Source: Nepenthes gracilis
Taxonomy: Eukaryota > Streptophyta > Magnoliopsida > Caryophyllales > Nepenthaceae
Length of the DNA stretch: 64,000 nucleotides
Assembly: GCA_033239525.1 (NCBI GenBank)
Contig: BSYO01000036.1
Span: 4,548,126 to 4,612,125, forward strand
Reading direction: 5' to 3'
Shown here: positions 35,780 to 45,018 of the stretch, one piece after another
Layout of the letters: each line of letters opens with the position of its first letter
How positions within the stretch are numbered: position 1 is the stretch's first letter
Notes under the pieces: model-generated
Told to the model about the DNA's origin: nothing
Databases searched by the model: none
The model's input: only the letters and a program-made list of their open reading frames with translations
Program-made: the position numbers and the translations under genes

Positions 35780-37180
35780 ATGGTGAACACGAGAGCGCAG
35801 CTAACTTAACACCCCGCTAGAGACATCGGCTAACCCCACCAGGGGGCCATGCTGCTGATGTCCTGGTCAACGGGGCCACTGGCAAAGTTCCACCGCCCTA
35901 CATTCAACAACTGGTGGAACAGATGCAGGCAAACAATCGTCTGCTTCAACTGCTTTGTGAACAGAAGGAGCAACAACAACAAGCGGCTCCACCAGCCATT
36001 ATTCCCACTCCTGCCACCAAGAAAGGTGGCCAGAGGAAGAAGAAACCGGCCAAGAGGCCTGAAAAAGCCGTGAACAATCTGGCTCCGGCATCCTCCCACG
36101 TTCCTGGCCAGAACAGGCCAATGGAACATTTTGGGAGCACGTCCCCGACAGAGAGCCCAGAACGGAGAAATCCTAGATACTCTCGGGCGTAAGATCGCCG
36201 CATGTGCCCAGAGCGAGTCTCCAGGATCGCCAGTCCACAGAGGAGGAGGCGTGATCGACCGTCTCATCTGAAAACAAGACGGAGTTGAGGAATTTCCTTA
36301 ACTCCAAAAGATCAGCAAACTCCACTCGTGCCGATCCACGAGTGGACCAAATTGGAACCACGTGTTCTAGAATGACGAGCGCCATCGACTTGGACAGTCA
36401 CCTTTCATCTGCTGAAATCCCGAACCGCCCACCTCGCCCAAGTTCAAGATGCCGTCCCCTTGACTTCAGACGATGGGGGCGGTGATTGATTGACCACCTG
36501 GATCACTTCCGCACCCATCCGAGTCTACAAGGGCTAGAAGACTCGCCGATGTGCCGCCGCTTTCCACCGACATCGAAGGAGACGCCGGTGATCCGGTTTC
36601 ACCATCTCCCTCGAGTTGGTCCAGCTTCCGTGACCTCACGGACCTCTTCCGGCTCGGCATGCATCGAGCCGACAGGAAGAGAAACAGCCATGGCATCTCT
36701 CCCACATAAAGCAGAAACCGGGAGAGAACCCACGGCGCTTCCTGGATCGCTTCGTGGCTGAGGCCAGAAGGATTCCCAGGATCACTGAGGAGATGAAGTT
36801 GGGCAGCTTCATCTCAGCGCTGACTTTCGGTGACTTTTTCAAGCACCTTGCCCACAAAAATCCTCAGACTTTCCGCGAGGCGGAGTCCATCACCAGGGCC
36901 TATGCTGCTGCAGAAGAGGCCAACGAGGCAAAACGTCCAGAGCGGGCGGATCAGCCTCGACCATTCCCTGGTGATGGGAAAAGAAAGTTTGCTGGCGGAG
37001 AGCATCCCCGCCAAAAACAACGCCGGACTGGGCCCTCAGAGCGCAGAGACAACGGGCCCACCACCTTCACACCCTTGACGGACACACGCTCCAATGTTCT
37101 GATGCAGATCCGTGGGGAGAAGTTCCTGAAGTGGCCAAAAACGCTGAAGAAGGACTGGAAATCAGTCCTGGCATCGTGAC
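35780..37180 (+). pseudogene. Gag of the Tat-like element (frameshifted)
   Basis: The start MVNTRAQLT at 35780 is typical of this Gag type. Three pieces follow in different frames. One is a Gln-rich segment (VEQMQANNRLLQLLCEQKEQ, about 35910). The second is a Lys/Pro-rich linker. The third, 36754-37179, is the conserved Gag core, with TEEMKLGSFISALTFGDFF and a basic tail. The zinc-finger region expected after it is not recognisable. Indels and stops make it non-functional. Confidence 0.75.
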
Positions 37181-37363
37181 TTCCACCGCTCTGCTCGCCA
37201 CTAACCCAAGGCGCAAGACACTGCAGAGGGAGATTGAAGATCTGATTCGCAGGGAACATCTTACTCGGTTCGTCAAGGGACCTCGGATGTAACCCAGAAT
37301 GGTGATGAAGAGGGGCAGGAGCAGACGCCTCCTCGTAACCGGATTGCGGCAGGAGTAGTCAAT

Positions 37364-37813
37364 ATGATCACCAGCCGACCTGCCAGGAGCCTGGAAGACA
37401 GCAAGGAGCAGCAGACTCGGAGGAAGAAGCAGCGCATAGTAGATAACATCATTAGCTTTAGTGACTGTGACTCGAATCATGTAATCTCCCCCCATGTTGA
37501 CCCCCTTGTAATTTCTGCACTCGTTCCAGATGGTACGTCGGACTACCAGCTGAAACGAGTCTTGGTCTTACAAGGCCGGCAACACCGAGTTGCCCGATAC
37601 TACAATAAAAAAGTAAAAGCCCGACAATTCGACGTTGGGGACTTGGTCTTACGAGGCATCGAGGCCACAGGTAAGCCGGGGCTACCAAACAAGCTCTCTC
37701 TCCTAACTGGGAGGGACCTTTCCTCGTCTCCACCGTCCTACGCAACGGAGCGTACAAGCTCCGAAAACAGGACGGAAAGTTGGTCCCACGAACGTGGAAC
37801 ACAACCCACCTAA
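37364..37813 (+). pseudogene. Fusion of protease start to integrase C-terminus
   Basis: One 149-codon frame joins two parts of pol. Codons 1-66 (NIISFSDCDSNHVI, DPLVISALV, KRVLV) match the stretch that precedes the protease active site in Tat/Ogre elements. From codon 67 (RQHRVARYYNKKVKARQFDV, GDLVLR) it is the integrase C-terminal region. The deletion lies near 37565 and removed protease active site, RT, RNase H and integrase core without closing this frame. A frameshift near 37705 then takes the rest, ending TWNTTHLKRYFQ, into another frame. Confidence 0.75.
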
Positions 37814-37830
37814 AGCGCTACTTCCAATAG

Positions 37831-38022
37831 GGAACCCAGGTACGCCCTGACTCGATCCTGTGCATTCATTCGTGTGCTTGCTTTTACCTTGAAAAAATGG
37901 GAGTTTACTTAGCATATAGAATTCTAGGATCTATGAACCGTGTTTTGCCTTGCGGTATCCATCCGACCTAGATCGCCCTAAGTCGGGAGGGTCTTCACCC
38001 TCTCGTTAAACCCTAGTTATCT
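37831..38022 (+). other. Untranslated region after pol
   Basis: Non-coding spacer after the integrase end of the Tat-like element. No motif of note before the tandem repeats begin at 38023. Confidence 0.5.
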
Positions 38023-38270
38023 AGGTGGCCCAAAAAGTGGTCTGAAACCCTGGTCATCCAGGTGGCCCATAGCGGTCTTAAACCTTGGTCATCCAAGTGG
38101 CCCATGAGCGGTCTGAAACCCTGGTCATCCAGGTGGCCCATGAGCGGTCTTAAACCTTGGTCATCCAAGTGGCCCATGAGCGGTCTGAAATCTCGATCAT
38201 CCGAGCGGCCCAATAGCGGTCGTACTAAACCTTGGTCATCCAAGTGGCCCATAGCGGTCTAAAAACCTTA
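38023..38270 (+). repeat. Seven-unit tandem repeat of about 36 bp
   Basis: Units read (A/G)GTGGCCCATGAGCGGTCT then (G/T)AAACC(C/T)TGGTCATCCA, lengths 35-39 bp. Alternate units share variants, so a 72-bp higher-order pattern is visible. Because 36 is a multiple of three, frames stay open on both strands (for example a 12-residue repeat MGHLDDQGLRPL on the minus strand), which does not prove coding. Tandem repeats downstream of pol are typical of Tat-lineage elements. Confidence 0.85.
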
Positions 38271-38337
38271 GGGGGCAAGAATGGCACACGCGACGACCTC
38301 TTTTCGGGGAGCAGCAACGTCAGTCAACGATGGTCGA

Positions 38338-38665
38338 AGGGAGAAGCTTTTCTTCTCCAACATTGGCAGCCCAAGCCTTCACTTGAACGGCGCCACCAGG
38401 CTGGTTTTCACAACCGCCTGCCTGACTTAAGGATCTCACTCCTTAGGCAGCCAGCCAACCAAGTTGGCCACCCCACGCACCAACCCTCTCTACGAAAGGA
38501 TAGCGTGGTTAAACAAAAACGAGAAGCGTTCCTTCTCTAACACTAACTGCCCAAGTTCTCGCTTGGACAGCACCGCAAGGTTGGTTAATGCAACCACCTG
38601 CTAAGCTTGGGGCTCAGCTCCTTAGGCAACCAAATAACGGTCGCCGGCCAACCAGGCTGACCGCC
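38338..38665 (+). repeat. Diverged direct repeat of about 160-180 bp
   Basis: Two copies (about 38338-38490 and 38518-38665) share the order GAGAAGC-TTCTCCAACA, GCCCAAG, CACC-AGG, GGTT, CAACC-CCTGC, CTCCTTAGGCA and ACC-A. Similarity is moderate, indicating an older duplication in the element's 3' untranslated region. Confidence 0.6.
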
Positions 38666-38812
38666 CGATACAATAAGACAAACAAACACGAGGCAATAAA
38701 GGGCAAGGGACACTGAGCTGAAAAAAGATTTCCATTTCATTAAGTGTGTAACAATTTACATACAGTAAAAAAAAAAAAAGAGCTCAAAAGGCCACAAGGC
38801 TGGCGGACTACC

Positions 38813-40687
38813 CTAGCTGTCACGGGGCTCTCTTTGCAGATCTTCCTTACGCAGCACCGCGCGGTTTCTTTGATTGATAAACTCCACCGGGAAGTCAGGA
38901 ACGACCAACCGCGCGACATGGCGTCCAATGTTGAGCCCATCTAACAGCCGGGCGTGTAGTGCACCGCTAACCTCATGGAGGGTCATCCGAGTACCCAGCT
39001 CACTTTCTGCGGCGGCGGCTCGATCTGCGAGGCGTTTGATGTTCGTTTTATTTTGGTCATCCTCCTCCCTTAAACGAGCATTCTCCGCTTTCAGCTCAGC
39101 CACCTCCGCCTTCAGCTCAATGTTCTCAGCCTCCACTCCCGCCATAACAGTCTCGAGAGCAGCCGTCTGCTCACGGAGCTCTCCTCCTGAGGCGGCCAGC
39201 TTGGCGTCTAGCCAGGCTATCTCAGCCTCCCGGTTCGCAATGATACGTTCATGTTGCTCCATTTCCCGGGAGATAACTGCGGCCAGTGTTCTTGGCTGCA
39301 CAGGACCAAAACAAGGCATGAGTCTATAAACATAAGGAAGAAAGAATTGCAAGAAAACCATTGCAGAGGCCGTACCTCATAAGTCTTCCTGTGAGGCCTC
39401 CTAGGCCTAGACTCCAGCCCTGGCCCAACCAGAGGTGGAACTGGAGGTGCTGAGCTTGGGGCGCCCTCTTGCGCCGAATACGCCGCTGCCTCCTCCAGAA
39501 TTCTCTCCAAAAGCTCGTCATCCTCAACGACAGCGGCGGAGTCCTCTCTAGCAGCCTCTGGAATGGCTGCGGCAGGCTCCTCCCTAGCAGCCTCTGGAGC
39601 GGCTGCGACAGGCTCCTCTATTGCAGCCTCTGGAGCGGCTACGACAGTTTTCCTCCTCCTCCTGACTACCTTTGGGGCAGCAGCGGGTGAAGCCGCTCGT
39701 GGCGACGGCTCTATAATATAAACTTGAGAACCCTCGAGCGCGTCGTGAGCTGGCTCCTCTGCGGATCCCATCCAGACAGTGCCTGGAGTCAGCTTCGCCG
39801 CTGGCTGCGCCAGAATGACTCCTCCGGCATCCGCCAGACTGCCCTCAGCGGACCTCTCCGCTCCGGAGGTGCTACCGGGATCACCGCAAATCCCGGCAGC
39901 CACAAGGTCAATTTATGAGGAGGAAGATGAGGGCGTAGCCATTGCCCTCTCAGCAGCCTCCTCCGAAGACACTGGGCGGATGAGCAATTTCTTCGAATCA
40001 TCCGGCTTCAACATTTTAATTGGAGGGTGCGGCTTCTGGACCGGCGACGGAGGTCCCCATTCAACCTTTTTGGTTTCCTCCGCAGAAACCAGAAAGTCCC
40101 TCCTGAACGCATCAGGGTTTAGCCGAATCGCCTTGGTCAGCCAGGTGTAGGCGGCGTTCTTCGCCGCAGTCGGCGTGCCCAGGTGTACTTCCGGGACCTT
40201 ACCCTAGTTCCGCGCTATAGGCCACTTGTCTCCCACCTTTACAAAGAAGATTCGATTTTTCCAGTTTATTGAGGGAGTCATGGATGGCCTTACTAATTTT
40301 TATCCCCGTGCGGGGGCTGAGAGAGATCCACTCCGCCCCCTGGGATATCTTAAAGACGACCTTAAGGCCAGACATCCTAAACTTCTGACCGAGCTTCTGG
40401 GCAAAAATGCACAAAGTACAAATATACCTCAATGCGTTGGCGTGAAGCTGAGCAATGGGAACATGGAGGGCCGCTATGATTGATTCGAGCTCCTCCGGCA
40501 TCGGCAGACGAAGGCCACTCCTCAGGTGAGCCTCGTAAACAGTGAAGTAGCCTTCCGGTGGGCGAGAGGCTATTTCGTCTGCGCCCGGAACCCTCCAGGC
40601 CATCTCTTTCGGAATATTGAACTCAATGCACAAGGCCTTGATGTCACTCTCCCTCAAGTCAGACGAGAAGTCCGCAACGGATGCCAT
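38813..40687 (-). pseudogene. Antisense extra gene of the Tat-like element (PF04195-like, coiled coil)
   Basis: On the minus strand ATG 40685-40687 opens a protein (MASVADFSSDLRESDIKALC) whose first 160 residues resemble the 'putative gypsy type transposon' domain PF04195 (PPEGYFTVYEAHLRSGLRLP, IAQLHANALRYI). A +1 shift near 40202 (GGG where GG is expected), after VAYSAELG, continues as KVPEVHLGTPTAAKNAAYTW. An in-frame TAA sits at 39913-39915. A low-complexity Ala/Glu/Pro region (about 39550-39660) repeats EAAREEPAAA. An 80-bp intron (donor GAG|GTACGG at 39375, acceptor TGTGCAG at 39296) joins phase 0 to phase 0. The last exon is a coiled coil (ENIELKAEVAELKAENARLR) ending at 38813. Antisense extra ORFs are known in Tat elements; their function is unclear. 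Confidence 0.75.
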
Positions 40688-41060
40688 GATTGGAAAAGGT
40701 TCTAGGGTTTCTTCAAAGGTTTGTCTGCGAAATGAAAATGAGGAAGACGAAAGGCTTGGAAGCGTAACCGATTTCGAACAAAACGGAAGGAAAACTTAGG
40801 CGCCAAGCTTGCAAAGGACGCCGTCAGAATTGCCACATGTCAACTCCTCATTCGATCCAGCCAAACGACGGGACTCCCGCACGAAACCCCTCATTAATGG
40901 CTCCGTCAGAATTGCCACGTGTCGCCACTCCACTTGACCTGCCAAAGGACGGATCTCTGGCGTATTAATGACCCGGATCTTCTTCCAACCAAAGGAGGAC
41001 ACGTGTCGCGTCGCCTTGCAATCCCGGGCAAAAGCCGGGAGAATCATTCCCGAGTTGGCA
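40688..41060 (-). promoter_or_regulatory. Likely 5' UTR and promoter-proximal region of the antisense gene
   Basis: Upstream of the antisense ATG the minus strand reads AAACCCTAGAACC close to the start, a telo-box-like 5' UTR motif. Pyrimidine-rich DNA precedes it. No clear TATA box is visible. W-box-rich repeats follow further upstream (41068-41215). Confidence 0.35.
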
Positions 41061-41067
41061 AGGCGGC

Positions 41068-41215
41068 CAACAACTCGAACTCCGGAATTGACCAGACGGC
41101 CAACACCAGTCGAACTCCGGAATTGACCAGGACGGTCAACAATTCTGGAACTCCGGAATTGACCAGGACGGTCAACAATTCTGGTATTCCGAAATCGGCC
41201 AAAACGGTCAACGAC
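41068..41215. repeat. Four-unit 36-bp tandem repeat carrying W-box pairs
   Basis: Units of about 36 bp read GAACTCCGGAATTGACCAGGA then CGGTCAACAA-TCTG. Each has a TTGACC and a GGTCAAC half-site; the last unit is degenerate. The array lies between the antisense gene and the 3' LTR, about 380-530 bp upstream of the antisense start codon. Confidence 0.75.
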
Positions 41216-41320
41216 TCCGGTCAGGCCTTCCTTCACGCTTTTATGGGTTTTCACAGGATTCTCAAAGTAAGGAAGAGCATCCATCATGAACATACTGGAG
41301 GCCAGAAACCTGACCACCAG

Positions 41321-41333
41321 CATGGGGGGCTAG
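41321..41333 (+). other. Polypurine tract of the Tat-like element
   Basis: CATGGGGGGCTAG abuts the 3' LTR start. The G-run is the likely plus-strand primer, although the TAG between it and the TG terminus is slightly unusual. Confidence 0.6.
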
Positions 41334-42683
41334 TGATGGGTACACCAATAATGGGCTGGCCCAAAGAAAGGTCAACGGAAGTCCATTAAGGCCAGTCAAC
41401 GTTTCTAACGGCCCAATAAGAAGAAAAGCCCAGGACTGAGAGGCCCAAGGACGGTCAACGTTGGCGTTGACCATCCAGGCGGCCGGTTTACTCACAAACG
41501 GTCAACCCGGCATTGACCAGTTTGTTGGGCCCTTAGAGGCTTTGCAATAATGATGGGCCTATTCTATTCTATTCAGGCCCACAGCCCATCAATTGGCCGC
41601 CCGCTGCTCTCTTCATTCTTCACAAAGGCGGCCAACAAGCTGACGGTCAACACAGACGTTGACCGTCTGCTCCCTACATGCTGGGCCCAAACGAGGCCCT
41701 TCTACAGTAGTGGGCCTGACTCACTCAGGCTCATGGCCCAAATGGAGGCCAGCAACGAACGCCCTTTATAAGGGCGGCCAGCAAACACGCAGACGGTCAA
41801 CCCGGGCGTTGACCGTCTACGCTTTGCGCAATGGGCCCCGAAAAGCCTTCCAACAGTAACGGACTTGACCCGTTTAAGCCCATCAGTCATAAAAAGGCCA
41901 GCCACGATCTTCCAAGGATATTCCACGATCTTAAAGGGAATATCAGCAGGATTGGCGCCCTTCAAATAAGGAAGGCGCCGGATCCTTCCAACTCCTTGCC
42001 AGCCAAGGAACCTCAACGGTAAGGAAGGAAGCTAATTTGGAAAGTGGTTGACTGTCTCATAAGGAAACAATCCACCACAATTGGGCAACAGGCATCAGCC
42101 TCCAGAAGGAAGGCCGGCCACAGATCACAATGGGGATGATTCTTTCCAAAGAAGGAGGATCACCATCTTTGCCATAAAAGAGGCGCTGGATCAGCATCCA
42201 GGGCACGCATTCTTGAGTATTCTGACTGACGCTTCCATTGATACCCTGTCTCACGCTCTCTAAGACTTTTTCCTCAAGCTGAGACTAAGACAGAAAACCC
42301 TAATTGCTCTGAGAAACAAGCTCTGGTCCCCAGCAGCCAAACTCTCAAACACACTCCAACTCCAAGGCAACGAACGGGTCCTTACACACGTTCTCTGCCT
42401 TCCCACCATCCAGATACGAGAAAGGACTTGCACCTTTCTGACATCTGGAACAAGACACTCCATTCCTCTCTCGTAGCTTTCTCTTACTTTAAAGTTCCTT
42501 CCATTGAAGGCTGATTGACTGACTTGAGCGTCAGAGTGTTATCAGTGGGATTACGTCCCGCCGTTAACGCTGACCTCTCATTTGCTTTAGTGGTGTGCAG
42601 GATTTGTACTCAGTGGACGGAGCCGGTTCAAACCATCCAAAAGAAACCCGAATCCGTTCGAAATCGGATCCAGGTACGCATCA
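41334..42683 (+). repeat. 3' LTR of the Tat-like element
   Basis: 1350 bp with the same ends and W-box pairs as the 5' copy (for example at about 41456, 41502, 41644 and 41794), followed by GAAAT at 42684-42688. Very similar to the 5' LTR. Confidence 0.9.
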
Positions 42684-42688
42684 GAAAT

Positions 42689-43370
42689 ATTATTTTGACA
42701 AAAAAACAGACCGCACTCAAATAATACATTTGTCAAATCATCATCAATAATTTAATTTAATTTAATAGTTTATTTTTTTTTTATTCAGACACACTAATCA
42801 CTATTTAAAAAAATACAAAAACAATCAAAGCTACTTCTGACAATCGATCTATATTAAAGCTTTTCCTTACTCCAGCCGTTTGTATTATTTATTTATTTTT
42901 AAAATTTTGAAGGCTATTTACTGCCTTGATATTAGGCAAATCTTAATTTGGTAGAATTTTTTTCAATATTTAAAAATTATTATAAAAATTATTATATTAT
43001 TCTGGTCAATCCAATTTTCAATAATACATGCATATTTTATCTAAAAATACTATTTATATATCTAATTATATATTTAATTATATTAAAATTATTACTTTTT
43101 TTAATTTTAATTTTTTATTTTTCTCTATATTAAAGACAATAATCTTAATATATTCTCTATACTAAAGATAATAATTTTAATATAATTAATATATATTATT
43201 TTAATTTTAATTTTTTTTATTTTTCTCTATATTAAAGACAATAATTCTAATATATTCTCTATAATAAAGATAATAATTTTAATATATATATATATTAAGT
43301 ATTTCAATAATATTATTACTTTAACTTTATACACAATCTTCGATTTTTGTGCATTACGAACACTTTATGC
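42689..43370. other. AT-rich spacer with a 100-bp tandem duplication
   Basis: No gene seen. The part 43097-43297 consists of two near-identical units of about 100 bp containing TTTTTCTCTATATTAAAGAC and an AATATATTCTCTATA motif. The rest is low-complexity AT-rich DNA. Confidence 0.6.
43097..43297. repeat. Two-unit tandem duplication of about 100 bp
   Basis: Units 43097-43198 and 43199-43297 share TTTTTCTCTATATTAAAGAC, TATTCTCTATA and AAGATAATAATTTTAATAT with few differences. It lies directly upstream of the LINE remnant and may be part of the pre-insertion DNA. Confidence 0.7.
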
Positions 43371-43552
43371 CCCCTTTCCCTTCCCTCTCCCCCCGGCGAT
43401 GGTGGCGACGCCGGGAGTGAAGTTGGACCTGACGGTGGTCGCGGAGGACGCGCGCAGTTTGGAAGAAGCTGAAATCATCCACCGTGCCTCTCTCTGGAGC
43501 TGAAAACAATGGATTACGAAACGGAAGCTCAATCTAGGGATTCGGTGGAAGG

Positions 43553-44034
43553 ATGCTGACGAGAAGACCATCCTTTCTGGAGATGGTTACGAGAACGGAG
43601 CAGGACCAGCGTCCTACCATGAATTATTCCATAGACGAGGAAGCAGAAGAAGAAGACGACGTGGTGGCTGATTTCACGAGAGAATGGCCAGCGGTCAATT
43701 TGTCTGAAAAGCTGAAAGGAAAAATCTCGACGGAATGGGAGCACTCGGTTATTGTCACGCTACTTGGGAGGCCTCTCCGCAATTGGACTTTGGGCAGCAA
43801 AATCGCTATTCTCTGGAAACCGAAGGGCTCTAATAAGGTAATAGATTTATAATATTAACTACTTTCTTATTCGATTTACTGACTTCAACGACTGTTTTAA
43901 TGTTGTCACGAAAGGAAGGACTATAGATGATGTATAACATTACCTCACTCTGATGCCACGGAGGTCTGATTTCAGATCTTTGGAGAAGGATACCACTTCC
44001 GTGGTGGTTTGGGTGCGTTTTCCTACCCTGCTGG
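43553..44034 (+). pseudogene. LINE ORF1, N-terminal part (DUF4283-type)
   Basis: The frame from ATG 43553 (MLTRRPSFLEMVTRTEQDQ) has an acidic stretch and then the start of the DUF4283 RNA-binding-like domain of plant LINE ORF1 (KISTEWEHSVIVTLLGRPLR, ILWKPKG). It stops at about 43850. Beyond, expected residues such as FTDFNDCFNV and WVRFPTLL appear in other frames up to the copia insertion at 44035, so frameshifts have accumulated. Confidence 0.7.
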
Positions 44035-44584
44035 TGTTGGGATTTTTTGGTTACTCCGGTGTCGGAAATGACCGAAGTAAATAAAGGTATGAGAGGTTGC
44101 ATTTGACCGAGGTGCAATAATGGCTAAAGTCACTAATTAAGACACGAGGACCTTAAACTAAAGGGACGAGGATTTCATATAATGGACGAAGTCTTTAATA
44201 AATGCCGAGGACTTTGAATAATGGACAAGTACTCTGATTGAAGGATGAGGACTCTAAACAGTAATTGAAGATATCAGCTGTTGATTGTAGACATCAAGTT
44301 GCGACCGAGGACATCAAGTACCGCCTGAGGACACGGGATGATGTCCAAGAACTTTGGTCAACGTTTGGGGACTGTAACACCTGTAATACCTGCATAACAG
44401 TTTTTTAGAAGGGAAAGTTGACTTTCAGAGTTAGTAGCTGATTGGCGGAGCAGGTTAATTGCTCCCGACAGGATAATACTTAGCAGAGTTGGTGGCAAGT
44501 TATAGAGTTGATTGCAGGCTTTGTAGTACATGCAATCTGCCTACTGGATAGGTGGCCGCCCTGTCAAATTTATATATATGTATG

Positions 44585-44616
<32 letters not shown>

Positions 44617-44969
44617 CTGAGCATGCAGCGTAATATAGCTTGCAAGTGAGTGTGCTAAGAAAAGAGAGTGCGAAGAAAAATAGAGAGAAAAAAACAAAGA
44701 GTAGCCATTTTACTCTTGTGCTATATTGTTTACTCTCTAAGAGGTTTTTGTAACCAGGGTTTTTATAACCACAATTTACATAGTGAAATTATTTGTGGAT
44801 CAAGTGTCTCGTAATTTTTTCTCAATTTCAGAAGAGGATTTTTCACGTAAACATTATGTGTCCATTCTTGCTCTCGCTCATTGCTTTGTAGTGTGTGTTT
44901 GTGTGTCAATCACTCTTATCCGACTCGGTTTCACTGATATTGTCTGACCCGCCATTATCTTCCTCAATA
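44035..44969 (+). repeat. 5' LTR of the Tork/TNT1-like element
   Basis: 935 bp. Contains a run of degenerate units built around GAGGACTTT/GAGGACATC (about 44130-44370), W-box cores at about 44103, 44341 and 44413, and a TA/TG microsatellite at 44571-44615. The terminal CA has become TA. Confidence 0.88.
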
Positions 44970-44971
44970 AG

Positions 44972-44982
44972 TGGTATCAGAG
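44972..44982 (+). other. Primer-binding site of the Tork/TNT1-like element
   Basis: TGGTATCAGAG two bases after the 5' LTR, complementary to initiator tRNA-Met. Confidence 0.85.
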
Positions 44983-45018
44983 AGAGGTCACTTGGGCCGG
45001 TATTAAACTTTGTTGAAA

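Larger units (their letters stand above)
34352..42683 (+). mobile_element. Tat-like Ty3/gypsy element, internally deleted, with antisense extra gene
   Basis: The 8332-bp element is flanked by GAAAC (34347-34351) and GAAAT (42684-42688). Its LTRs (1346 and 1350 bp) begin TGATGGGTAC and end GTACGCATCA. The primer-binding site TGGCGCCTGCCTGGGG is not the Met type. Gag and the start of protease are present. They then run directly into the C-terminal end of integrase, so the catalytic pol is missing. A long 3' region carries tandem repeats and an antisense gene with a PF04195-like domain, a known feature of the Tat/Ogre group. Lineage assignment rests on this architecture. Confidence 0.85.

Noticed and set aside
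38013..38252. Minus-strand protein with repeated MGHLDDQGLRPL units
   Set aside because: A product of the 36-bp DNA repeat, whose length is divisible by three. No start context or homologous protein is known to me.
38023..38270. CRISPR-like array
   Set aside because: Units are contiguous without unique spacers, in a plant retrotransposon.
38874..39329. Plus-strand 151-codon frame rich in Ser and Ala
   Set aside because: It is the complement of the coiled-coil exon of the antisense gene; its composition follows from that gene.
34352..42683. Autonomous status of the Tat-like element
   Set aside because: No RT, RNase H or integrase core can be found in any frame between 37180 and 41333.
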